A DNA stretch of 64,000 nucleotides, taken from the NCBI GenBank assembly GCA_036320915.1, contig JAXBDG010000005.1, positions 1,860,001-1,924,000 on the forward strand, in the 5' to 3' direction. The stretch comes from Linnemannia elongata (taxonomy: Eukaryota > Mortierellomycota > Mortierellomycetes > Mortierellales > Mortierellaceae). Each line of letters opens with the position of its first letter. The first letter of the stretch is position 1. Under the pieces are notes generated by a model that worked only from the letters and a program-made list of their open reading frames with translations, was not told the origin of the DNA and made no database searches. Both the position numbers and the translations under genes were made by a program. This document shows positions 13,583 to 26,473 of this stretch, piece after piece.

Positions 13583-15043
13583 ATGAGCGACTCACAACAA
13601 CACATTCCACTCCTCGACTCTGCCTCGATGCCACAACGTATCTCAATGCAAGGCGCAGTCACCATCCATTTCCAAGACACAACACCCCCAACACAACCAA
13701 CCATCTATCGCACCTACAAAACCCGCTACATCGGCCTCTTTGCCATCGTCATACTCAACATCGCCACCGGGTTTGTCTGGCTCACATACTCGGCCGTCCC
13801 CACCCAAGCTATGGCTTTCCTCAATTGCTCTGGGTCCGTCATCAACCTGACGTCGATTCTGTACTTTATTGCCTACGTCCTGATGGCACCCATCTCGGGG
13901 TGGATGTGCGAGCGACATGGGATCCAGCGATCTTTGATCTTTGGCGCCGCTCTGCAGATTGTCGGGTCTTGGCTTCGATTCCTGGGCACCTTGGTTGATT
14001 CTACTCCCGAACAGCCCGAAGGCCGTCTTGCTTTGACATTGGTCGGTCAGGTTATTGCTGCTGCTGCTCAGCCCTTCTTTATGAACGTCCCTCCTAAATA
14101 CGCTGCTGTCTGGTTCACTGAGTATGGACGTGGTACAGCAACCATGATCGGGTCCGTCTCCAACTCATTTGCTGCTGCCTTGGCGCAGCTGGTTATTCCT
14201 GCCATCACCACTGATGCCAATTCTGTGAAGAGGACCGTCTTGATATGCGCCATCATCTCCATCGTTGCCCTCTTCCCAACCCTCCTCATGACCGAGCGAC
14301 CTCCTACCCCGCCCTCACCCTCAGCAGCAGAGGCATTGTTGAATACTAAAGAAGAGCCATTCCTTATCTCGCTCAAGAAGGCCCTCACCAACCCCCAGTT
14401 CCTGCTCATGATGCTCGTCTTTGGAACCTTCACTGCCTGCTTCAGCTCCTTCACCGCCCTCATTGCCCAATTTACAGCTCCCTACGGCTATTCCTCCCCG
14501 GAGGCTGGCTATTTCGGCGCTGCCATGATCTTCTCCGGTCTAATCGGAGCATCCATTTCTGCCCCACTCCTCGACAAATTCAAGCACTTCAACGGCTTCT
14601 CCAAGATCATGGTCGTCATCTCCAGCGCGATGTTCGTCGCTCTCAACTTTGCGATCCGGAGAAACTTTTTCGGGGGGCTCATGGCCATCTCGGTCATCCT
14701 CGGCATCTCGGGCTTCTCGGTCCTCCCTGCCGGTCTCGAGTATGGTGTTGAGATCACGTACCCCGTCACACCTGCTTCGTCGACTTCGCTTCTGTGGGGG
14801 TTTGGCCAGCTCTTGACGGTGATCTTTTTGACCATCTTGGGAGTTCTGCAGAATGATGAGTTATCGGCGACGAAGGGGATTAACCCGCCCTTGATATTTA
14901 TTGCGGTTTGGGCAGTCGTGTTTGGAGTCGTGCCTATGTTCATGATCAAGACGCAGTACCTAAGAGCCGAGGCCGAGGAAGCCATGCGTCAGCGCGAGAA
15001 GTCAGGCCACCAGCAGCAGGTTCCATATGCGCGAGAGTGCTAG
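13583..15043 (+). CDS. MFS transporter, SLC49/FLVCR-DIRC2-like
   Basis: Single-exon gene of 486 aa. After a polar N-terminus of about 48 residues comes a run of hydrophobic segments consistent with 12 membrane helices in two halves, split by a polar loop rich in Pro/Ser near residues 235-260. The start of helix 1 (TRYIGLFAIVILNIATGF) and the following WLTYSAVPTQA resemble the FLVCR/DIRC2 branch of the major facilitator superfamily. Animal members move heme, choline, ethanolamine or pyridoxine; the substrate of fungal members is not settled, so I name only the family. The lack of introns contrasts with most neighbours. The start at 13583 is the first Met and sits in an A-rich context; nothing further upstream extends the frame. 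Confidence 0.85.
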   Translation: MSDSQQHIPLLDSASMPQRISMQGAVTIHFQDTTPPTQPTIYRTYKTRYIGLFAIVILNIATGFVWLTYSAVPTQAMAFLNCSGSVINLTSILYFIAYVLMAPISGWMCERHGIQRSLIFGAALQIVGSWLRFLGTLVDSTPEQPEGRLALTLVGQVIAAAAQPFFMNVPPKYAAVWFTEYGRGTATMIGSVSNSFAAALAQLVIPAITTDANSVKRTVLICAIISIVALFPTLLMTERPPTPPSPSAAEALLNTKEEPFLISLKKALTNPQFLLMMLVFGTFTACFSSFTALIAQFTAPYGYSSPEAGYFGAAMIFSGLIGASISAPLLDKFKHFNGFSKIMVVISSAMFVALNFAIRRNFFGGLMAISVILGISGFSVLPAGLEYGVEITYPVTPASSTSLLWGFGQLLTVIFLTILGVLQNDELSATKGINPPLIFIAVWAVVFGVVPMFMIKTQYLRAEAEEAMRQREKSGHQQQVPYAREC

Positions 15044-16379
15044 TAGACTAAAGGGCTCCTCGTCTTGTTGTACATACGTTTTTGTTTTTATTACTAAATG
15101 CATTATTCAATTCAATGCGCGAGGACTACGCCCAATTGTTGAACATTTTGTGTGTGAGAGAAAGAGGAGAGGAGCAACTATAGGCATCAAACGTCAACAG
15201 CAACCATATGGAGCCACTCGGTAAAAAAAACAACATAATGCATTTTCGATTTCTCATCAATTTTCCACCTTGCATGAAAACGACGAACAAAGCTGTGGGA
15301 GCGAGGTATGAATTTTGTTTGTTTGTTTGTTTGTCTGTTTGTGTTTATTGAAAAGGATCTGAGGGGAGCTAACTTTAAATCAAATGTTTTGTATGTGTTT
15401 TGCGATTCCATGACAGGTGCAGAGAAGAGAAGGATGGATACTAATTGGTACGAGAGTAATCGGAAATGAGTGTAAAGAATGAAGGAATGGTATCCATGCT
15501 ATTTGGGTTGCGCGTGTTAGAGATGGTTAGAGATGGGGGTGTACGGTTGAATGCTGGGGTACAGAAACCGGTGTCTGCAATTTGATAGAATTATGCAATG
15601 TGCATGATGAGGAAGGGCAGTGCAGGTGGCGCTGACAGCATGCCGTTGTTGGCTGGCTAGTTGGTGGATGGCATAATAAAAAGTGGGTGTGAGATAGTGG
15701 TGATGTTGTTGCCACAAAGGATGGAGTGTCTGTGTGTTCTTTAGCATTTGAGGCTGTTAACAATGCCAACATGAAGTGTGATAAGTGGTGATGGACTGGA
15801 GTGGGTAAGCACTGTTGTTGTTGGGTAGCGATGGTGGTAAAGAAGTGGTTTTAAGTGATCCAAGGCGACAGGATCTAGTGACTGCGGGGTATCAGGTATC
15901 GGCAGGAGAGAGCGCAGTCTGGGTGAAAGATAGAGAACCTCCTCGTCAACTAAGTCTCACGAGGATCGTGATCTTCGAGTGAGTGCACAAGCCTTGCCAC
16001 GACCAATGGAGTCTGCTCCACGTGACTTGTTTCTCGTCTGAAAAAAAAGTCGAAAAAGACCCTTCTTGGCCTTCCATGCAGCATTCTCTTTAGACCCTTC
16101 TTTTTTATTTAGTCATCCCACTTTCACTTCGTCATTCACTTGGTCCTTCACTCGGTCATTACTCTTTTCTTTGCTCATCTTACCCTCTTTTTTCATTTTT
16201 CATTTTATCTCCACAAACGTTCTTTATTTCCGCGAACCTTCGCCTTCTTCTTACCTTTCAACTTCCTTAAAAAGCATATTCTTTCGCTAAACAGTTTCTT
16301 CCGCACCACCCTACACACAATTCTCTGTACTCTTTTTCACTCAAACCGCCAACTTGCAAGCCTACACGACTTTGACAGA
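15044..16379. other. Intergenic region, no gene seen
   Basis: 1.3 kb between the transporter and the calcium sensor, both on +. The right part, from about 16080, is T/C-rich and probably is the NCS-1 leader. No supportable frame on either strand. Confidence 0.6.
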
Positions 16380-17799
16380 ATGGGACGATCACAATCCAAA
16401 CTGACGACAGAAGAACTCAAGGATCTTCAACGATGCACACGATGTAATAGACTCGCTACACATTCAAGTGTCCCAACTTCAACAGCCCTCTCTCTGCAAG
16501 CAAGCACCACTAACCTATCACTCCTTCATCCCTTCTCCGCTAGTCGACAAGAAGGAGCTTCAGCAATGGTATGAATATCGCGATTTGAAGTATTCAGCAA
16601 CATGGCTCCCAAGCCCCTCTTGGTGCTGCTGGATATACATGTCTATCTATTTGGGTGGGAACGAGCTGTCCAAGGACACAGTTTGAGCACAGTCCATCGA
16701 TTTTCAAGACAATTTTTCTCTCAACAGCGCCTGTGGTCGAAATAGGGCGGTTAATCTCAAAGACTGCGGGAGAGGGATATCTAGACCATCATCGAGAACA
16801 AGAAGACAAAAAGGAGCGGGATAACCGGAACAGGAGCGTGTATTCTGGAATGCTTGACTGAAGCCCCAGCACGTTTGTTTATGACTAACGGTTGTACAAG
16901 CGCCTACAGAAATAGGATCAAGGGGTCGGTTTATGTCACTGCTATCACAGCGACACTCAACGGATGATAAGAGGAGCATAAGGGACAGACCAACAAAAAA
17001 CAATGACAAAAAGGACGTCATTATCGCACGGGATCCCCAAATGATTACTGCTCAGTGCTATGCTATGCTCAAGGATGTTCCTTACACATGCTCCTTTCTC
17101 GGTGAAACTACACTGTTATATTTGTAGGTACAAGGGCTTTATCAAGGACTGCCCTAGCGGAGAGCTTGACAAGACCGAGTTTCAAAAGATCTACAAACAG
17201 TTCTTCCCGTTTGGGGATCCGTCCACCTTTGCCGACTATGTGTTCAACGTCTTTGATGCAAACAAGAACGGGAAGATCGACTTCAAGGAATTCATTGTTG
17301 CGCTTTCGGTCACGTCTCGAGGAAATCTTGAAGACAAACTGCATTGTAAGTCGAGTAGACGAAGATGTCGGGTCCTTGCTTTGGTACACCAATCCATGAT
17401 GTCAGCGTCGATGCATATTTTCTTGACTCTCTCTCTAGCAGATTGTACCATCGAGTTGCATTTCAGAGTCTGAGCGTGGGAGAGTTGTCGCACACAAGAG
17501 ATTAACCTTTCTTCTGCTCAAAACATCGCATAGGGGCGTTCCAACTGTACGACATTGACAACAATGAATCGATCACATACGATGAGATGCTGAGCATCGT
17601 CGATGCCATCTACAAAATGGTCGGCACCATGATCAAGTTGCCTCCAGACGAGGATACACCCGAGAAGCGCGTATCAAAGATCTTTTCGCTCATGGATAAG
17701 GACAAGGATGGTTGTTTGAACTTTGAAGAGTTCAAGGAGGGTTCGATGAAGGACCCCACGATTGTGCAGGCGCTCAGTTTATACGATGGCCTTGTTTGA
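16380..17799 (+). CDS. NCS1: Neuronal calcium sensor 1 (frequenin) homologue
   Basis: Myristoylated EF-hand calcium sensor; yeast Frq1 activates the phosphatidylinositol 4-kinase Pik1 at the Golgi. Four exons: 16380-16443, 16544-16568, 17128-17345, 17534-17799; 190 aa, exactly the family length. The N-terminus MGRSQSKL fits N-myristoylation. EF-hand 1 is degenerate (DCPSG), as in the family. Calcium loops are visible in EF2 ([12 protein letters not shown]), EF3 ([12 protein letters not shown]) and EF4 ([12 protein letters not shown]). The C-terminus ends [11 protein letters not shown] like animal NCS-1. Exon 2 is a 25-nt microexon encoding the core of FDKKELQQW; without it the N-terminal helix cannot be completed. 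Introns are 100, 559 and 188 nt. Confidence 0.97.
16544..16568 (+). other. NCS1: 25-nt microexon of NCS1
   Basis: Flanked by CTAG at 16540-16543 and GTATGA from 16569. It keeps phase (2+21+2 nt) and supplies residues FDKKELQQ plus part of the Trp. Conserved NCS-1 sequence on both sides makes the exon nearly certain. Confidence 0.9.
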
Positions 17800-17875
17800 C
17801 CTGGACACACTTTCCTTCCACCCATTATAGCTATGAGCTAGCCTATTGCCCCCTCTTTCTTTTGTACCGTTCGTC

Positions 17876-17881
17876 AATAAA
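17876..17881 (+). terminator. Candidate poly(A) signal of NCS1
   Basis: An AATAAA hexamer begins 77 nt after the NCS1 stop codon. Confidence 0.45.
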
Positions 17882-18233
17882 TCTAATAGCTCTCTTAGGT
17901 GATATCCGGATAATGGATAGCAAAAAAAGTATGATTGTTGCCGTTGTGGATTTGCATTTTCGGTGTTGTCAACGGAATGAATGAGGTGAGCATGGTCCAT
18001 GCGTATGGGAGCGTTGTTTGTGACCAATGAGAATTATATGGGTTGATGCGGTTCCCCAGTCGTTCAAATTTGTTTGATACATTTGAGAGTTTGTATGCAT
18101 GCATGCAAGTCTAAAAGAGTCGCCTTCTTCCCCCTTCGCCATTACTTTGGTTCATTCTTCTGCCCCTCTCCCCTTTCTCTCCCCTCTTCTCTCTTTCTCT
18201 GTCTTAATTGTTCCTTTTATCCGACTGCCCTCT

Positions 18234-18235
<2 letters not shown>

Positions 18236-18264
<29 letters not shown>
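18236..18264. repeat. T29 homopolymer
   Basis: A run of 29 T inside a longer C/T-only tract upstream of the Mei2-like gene. Confidence 0.95.
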
Positions 18265-19663
18265 CTTTTCTTTCTTCCTTCTTTCTTTCTTTCTCCCATC
18301 CTCCCATCCACCCTCGTTCTTTTCCTCCTTTCTTACCTTTCTTCATCTTCCTGACACAATCCCTCACGCACCCCATTCTTATCCCGTCTCCCTTCCTCGC
18401 TTTCTCCCTTGGTGTTCGTCGATCGCCCTCTCTCTATCCCTCCCAGCTTGTCCTTTCAGATCCCTGGCTTTTGGTCCGCCTCCTGGCCTTTTCCCTCTCA
18501 TCTTCTCTCTCAACCCCATCTCCTTTGTCTCGCCTTTGCCGAATAACCAACGGAGATCGACATACTCTCTCGCTTCTCTCTCTCACCAACAAACAAAGCA
18601 AAGCAGGTACTTATAATACAACCACCCCTTCTTCGACAACAATGCACTTCCAAATACATCCTCTTTCCTCTCTCTCCCTCCTCCTCTCTTCTTTCTTTCT
18701 CTTCTCCTCTTGCTTCACTCGTCCTTCTCTCTATCTCCTCACTCCCAGTTGTTACCACCCTTCGCCATCCTTAACAGTTTGTTACCTTTTACGCAAAAGA
18801 GTGTGCGATTTTTGCGCCACCATTCTTCATTTCTCTCAGCCTCTTTCTTTCTTTCCTCCCTTCCCTTTCTTGCTCGCCTCCAACAACACATCACCTCACC
18901 ATCGGCCAACAAGAGTAAAACATCTGTGAGTAGAGTGTGCCGAGTGGAGCTCGGGTTGGTTGTACTATTTTCCATGGCCAGAGGACAGATCGAGCTGGAC
19001 ACTTCGCTCTGGGCGATGCCATCGACCAGAAATGAAGCTTCTTTTCTTGCACTCATTTCAGTGGCGTCCAAAATGACTATCACTTTTGTCTCTTCCGATG
19101 CGTATACATGCGAGGCATTCCCATAGGAGTCGCTCCCACATTTGTGGCCACAAGTCTCCCAAAGGACCTCTTACCTCTTACGTCTAGGAGATCCTCTTCT
19201 CTGAGTACTGACATTCATGTTGTTTGTAATCATCACTTACATAGAGCGCTGGCACTGGAATCAATTCGACCTGTTTGAATGCACACGCTGCATTTTGTCT
19301 GCCATCGGGATTGACTTTTGGTTGACCAGAACTCTGCCTTTTTCTTTACTACCTTCCATTTTTCAACCTTTTCTCGCGACAGTCTTCGAGTCGACCAGAC
19401 GTCCCTGTGTCGGTCTGATCACAGGAGAGGGAAAATTGGACATTCATAAGGAGCCTCGTCGCTTTGATTACCGATAAAGCGGAGGCCTCCTTAGACTGAC
19501 CTACCGATTGTGTGGCGCAGAATTTCGATCTTATTCTCTGCGCACACCAACTTTTTTTTCTTAAGTCCTCTTGTGGCTATTTACTTCTTTCAGCCTTTGA
19601 GCCTCCCTCCTTTTTATCGAACCATCTTTTTTCAACATACCCTTTTCATTTACCATCAGCAAG

Positions 19664-22600
19664 ATGGCCGACGAAGACAACAACCAAACCTCTGCACTCT
19701 TGTCTCTCACGATGCAGAACCTGCGGCTGCCGGATACATGGTCAAGCTCTGCACCGAGCCAGCCTTCTGGACAATCAAAATCTTCCACCAATGTCCAGCC
19801 GCAAGCTCCACCTCAACAGAGCATTAAACAGGGGGCAGCCACATATGGCACAAGCAGTCTGTTCTTGACGGTAAGGCGATTCTTGTACCTTTTTTGAGTT
19901 GACAATAGGGCGACTGAATGAACATGTTTGTTGATGCGCATCATCTTGCTGACACAAGCTCCCTCTTCGGGTTCATTTTTTTTCTACTAGGACTACGAAC
20001 AACATGTGTGGCTCGGTCGAGGTCAGCTACGCGTCCAGGAGACCGGTCAATTGGGTGACCAGGACAATACCAGAGCAAGCAGTGGCGACGATACCGTGAC
20101 TTCTGCTTCAGTTTACTATCGATCAGAGCCATCTGAAACTCCCAGCACAAATCGACGCAAGGCTTCGTGCACCGACAGCGGCTTCATGCCATGGAGTCAG
20201 GACTTTGACGACGTTGACGAGTCAGATCCTCACTTTCACACCGAAGTTCAGCAGTCAGCGGTCCAAGAGACATTTTCCGATCAAGGTTTGCACACTCCAG
20301 TCTCCGGCCCAAATCAAGCTCCAGGAATACGTGAGGTTCGCCATACTGCGTACAACGTAGCACATGTCCAAGAGCGCGAAGACGTGATCCCTGCAAGAGT
20401 CGTTCGGGTTACTGAACCTCCGACTACTCCACAAAACCAGAATTTCTTCTCCCCCTCGCCCAGCCCAAGCGACTACTCATTGACGCGAACTCTGTTGGGA
20501 TTCAATGAACTTTATGCCCCATCTCAGACTGCTGGCCAGTTGCGACCATTTGTGAGCTCAGAGGGCAAGCCGCATTCAGAGGACACGTCGCCTCTCGGGA
20601 TCTACTTCAGAGAGCGCTCGCAGAGCGCCGACATAATGACGGACCCTGGAATCCCCACGCGTTTTCTCAAGGTCTCCAACGTTGACCGCAAAATGTCGAT
20701 CTGGGTTGCTCGAGACGCCTTCAAGGTAACACATCTAGCTTTTCTCTTTGATGTTATTAGACTGTCGTACAAGTTTGCAAAGCCAAAGTCTAAATGTGCT
20801 CTTCTTAATTCATCGGTAATAGAGCTTTGGTGATGTCCGAGGAACCTATACCTCGTTCTTGATGAGCGACGGAGTTGTTTTCCTGGAGTTCTTTGACATC
20901 CGTCACGCGATGATTGCATCGAAGCGCCTCTACTTCAGCCCAGCATTCGAGAACTCGGCTCTCAAGGTCCACTTCTGTCCGTCCTCATACATCAGTAGGG
21001 TAAATCTATTGTCTCTCTCTTTTTGCATGTCAAAGAAATGGATCGACGCCTCAACACACTGGACCGTTCTGACGCGTGAATTTGGTTCATTTTCTATTTT
21101 CACCTAGGTGCTTCCGGAGTGTCCAATCAATGGAAATGAGGGAGTTCTTGCCTTGTCATTACAAGCTCCCATTCTGACGGACAATGATCTCCTGGTAAGT
21201 AAAAGATCAACTGGAATAATGGATTGCACTTTTGGAGCTTCTGCACAAGCTAACAATAACTCGTGGTTGCCCTTGCTACGATAGCGGTTCCTCTCGACTT
21301 TTGGAGAGATCCAGTCGTTTCAAAAAGAGTTCAATAGAAGGTCTCCCACGATTCTTGTCGAGTACTATGACACCAGACATGCCGCCTCCGCTTTATCTGC
21401 GCTGCGAGAAATGCACAAAAACGTACGTGAACCCAACTCTGCTGCAAATGACCACCGAGAATGACCACTTAAAGTAATCGCTGCTCTCAAGAAGGTTAAC
21501 AGTCTTTGTGTTTTTTGATACATAGAAGCGAGTCCATTGCCAAGCGACGTTTTATCAGAAAAATACTTTTGTCGGGTCGACTGATTGGCAGCAGCAACAA
21601 AACACTCCCCCAATCGGTTATCAGATGACCAGAACCCATTCAACTCCAGGCGATATGATGTATCCACCCTCAGGCAGTGCCGTCCATGGTATCGAGGCCC
21701 CTCGCTTGAATGATCAAGCAGGGAGTTCTCAGTCTGAAAATACAACCCAGCGGCCAGCCGAGCAGACCATGAGGACTCTGTCATCTGCAGCAGGCGACCG
21801 ACGCAGGTTGACACATCCTGCTGGTGATGTGACCGAGAGCAGTACCAGGGAGGAGCATTGGTACGTTGCTTCCCAGTCTCAGAAGCTCCCAGCCATTGAG
21901 CGCCCACGTAGCCCTCCTTCGCTGATGCGCTCCACATCGGTGAACTCGAACACCGGCCATGCCCAGCGAGACGTTGCCATCCCTTTAGCTCGTAAGTTTA
22001 GGCTCCTCGAGGTTTGGTGACGCCTTTTTCGCTTGCGTTACATCCCATGAGCATTGTATGTTAATAACCGGTTTTCATTTCCATTAGCTTCTGACAAGCG
22101 CACCACGTTCATGATCCGAAATATCCCCAACAAGTATACCCAGGTATGGCAATGGGCCACAAGGTGTTTGGATGTTGTATACTGTCCGAAAATTTGCCAG
22201 GTAGTAACCTCATTTTGTTGTTCATATATGTTCGAAATAGCCAATGCTTCTCGAATGTATCAATGAGACCCACTTTGGAAAGTTCGACTTCTTGTATCTG
22301 CGAATGGACTTCAAAAACAAGTGCAACGTTGGCTACGCCTTCATCAACTTTATCAACACCGAGTAAGCCAAAACGACCATGTGCTGTTTGAGTTGGATAA
22401 GGAATGTCTTGGTCTAACTAACTTATGTAATTCTCTGCACTGGCCATTTACTTCTTTCACCATGTCTTTTTTTTTTTTTTTTTTTTTTTTTTTGCTAGGG
22501 TGGTTGCGTCATTCGTGCAACAGCATGTCGGCAAGAAGTGGGGACGATTCAATTCGGACAAGATCTGCAGCCTCTCGTATGCCACCATCCAGGGGCGACG

Positions 22601-22900
22601 CGCTCTTGTTGACAAGTTCCGCAACTCCATGTACGGAAATTGAAATCTGAGTGAACATCATACATGATTTTGTTGTACTGATGACAATCTAACCATATCT
22701 TTTCATAATATCCTAATAGTGTGATGGAGGAGGAGCCAAGCTACCGTCCCAAGATCTTCTACACTAGTGGACCAAATCTCGGACTGGAAGAGAGCTTCCC
22801 AGGACCAACGCTGAGCAAGGAAAGTGCCCGTGGACACGGACCCGCTCACGGACCCGCTCGGCGTAGGGTCTCGAGCGCCCCTCTTCACAATGAGCCTTAA
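19664..22900 (+). CDS. mei2: Mei2-like RNA-binding protein, three RRMs
   Basis: Ten exons: 19664-19870, 19991-20725, 20823-20999, 21108-21194, 21285-21422, 21526-21991, 22088-22143, 22241-22362, 22499-22630, 22720-22900; 766 aa. A disordered N-terminal third rich in Ser/Pro/Gln precedes RRM1 (from RFLKVSNVD, exons 2-3) and RRM2 (exons 4-6, core RFLSTFGEIQSF). The hallmark C-terminal Mei2 RRM starts KRTTFMIRNIPNKYTQ and continues through FDFLYLRMDFKNKCNVGYAF and the KWGRFNS motif. In fission yeast Mei2 binds meiRNA and drives entry into meiosis; plant homologues act in development. The role here is inferred by family. A Ser/Thr-rich linker of about 150 residues separates RRM2 from RRM3. All nine introns keep phase. 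Confidence 0.95.
22467..22493 (+). repeat. T27 run forming an intron polypyrimidine tract
   Basis: A run of 27 T ends 3 nt before the acceptor AG of Mei2 intron 8 (intron 22363-22498). Confidence 0.9.
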
Positions 22901-23361
22901 GGGTCGCTCATTCTACTACCCAACAATCACTCAAAGAGGCCAACTTACCTACCCCGTCAACAGCGGATGATACGAGGATCTATTTACGAATTGGATCCCT
23001 AAAGGACGCCGGTTCTTCCTTGCTCAGTACCCAGATTTCCCCGCAATCAACACCCAACAAACGACCATGTTAACGACAAAACAACCGCGACTGCCGACGA
23101 AACAAGATGGGAGTTTGTCCTTTGCTCTTTCCTCTTTTTACATTCTGATACCTTTCGTGTCGGATACCCTCATTCCCCCTCTTATTTGTTCTCTTTGAAC
23201 ATCGCGAATTTTGCTCCACCAACCAACTCCAACGTACAGTAATTACCTTATCAATCGTTCTTTATTGCAACCTATAAAAAAAAAAAAACTTTGGACCTCT
23301 ACTTGTATTTCTCTATGCTGATTATAGAAAGGCTGAGATCGAGAGAGGGATCAAAACTTTT
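22901..23361. other. Convergent intergenic region
   Basis: 461 bp of shared 3' flank between the Mei2-like gene (+) and the PHAF1-like gene (-). No gene seen. Confidence 0.6.
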
Positions 23362-26051
<2,690 letters not shown>

Positions 26052-26448
26052 ATTGTCCTGAGCGAACGAGGTAGTCGTAGTCTTAGTTGGTGCTAGGAGA
26101 AGTGTAGTGTGGGAGGAATGAACGCAAAGTATGTGTGACTTGTTTGTGCTTGGTGAGTAAGAGTAGCGGTTCGCTGAGTTGATGAGTTCAATGATACGAG
26201 TGATGTGTTGAGAGTGGAAGTGGAGGTGGGAGGTGTGTTGTAAAGGAAAGGAAAGGAAAGAGAAATGCATTCAACTCGAGGAGGCGCCCAAAGTCTTCTG
26301 TCATGGTCTCCGTCACGGGGAACATCACACGTGATTAAAGCATAGTTGGGCTTGGCTCAAGCCATTTGATGACAACGAAAGGCTCGTCCTCAGTGATTGT
26401 TTGCTTGTTTGTTTTTAATGGTGATATGTGTCTCTCAGTCCCTTGGAA
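26052..26448. other. Short intergenic region
   Basis: 397 bp between the PHAF1-like start and the CUL3 stop, both on -. It must hold the CUL3 3' end and the PHAF1-like promoter. The part near 26160-26260 is GA-rich on +, that is CT-rich on the coding strand. Confidence 0.6.
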
Positions 26449-26473
26449 CTATGCAAGGTAGTTGTAGATCGCC
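26449..26473 (-). other. CUL3: 25-nt terminal microexon of CUL3
   Basis: It encodes the last 7 residues and stop after acceptor CTTAG. The previous exon ends at 26584 within the Arg codon of GDR; the join restores the family terminus D-R-x-x-Y-x-Y-x-A. Confidence 0.88.

Larger units (their letters stand above)
17800..19663. other. Intergenic region with long pyrimidine tracts
   Basis: The left end holds the NCS1 3' flank with an AATAAA. From about 18120 to 18900 the + strand is almost all C and T, with T29 at 18236-18264. The resulting open frames are Ser/Phe/Leu-rich and not convincing as protein. The tract probably belongs to the promoter and leader of the Mei2-like gene. Confidence 0.55.

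Noticed and set aside
18099..18929. 276-aa Ser/Phe/Leu-rich open frame
   Set aside because: Translation of a C/T-only tract with T29; no protein-like composition. Other frames over the same tract are equally open.
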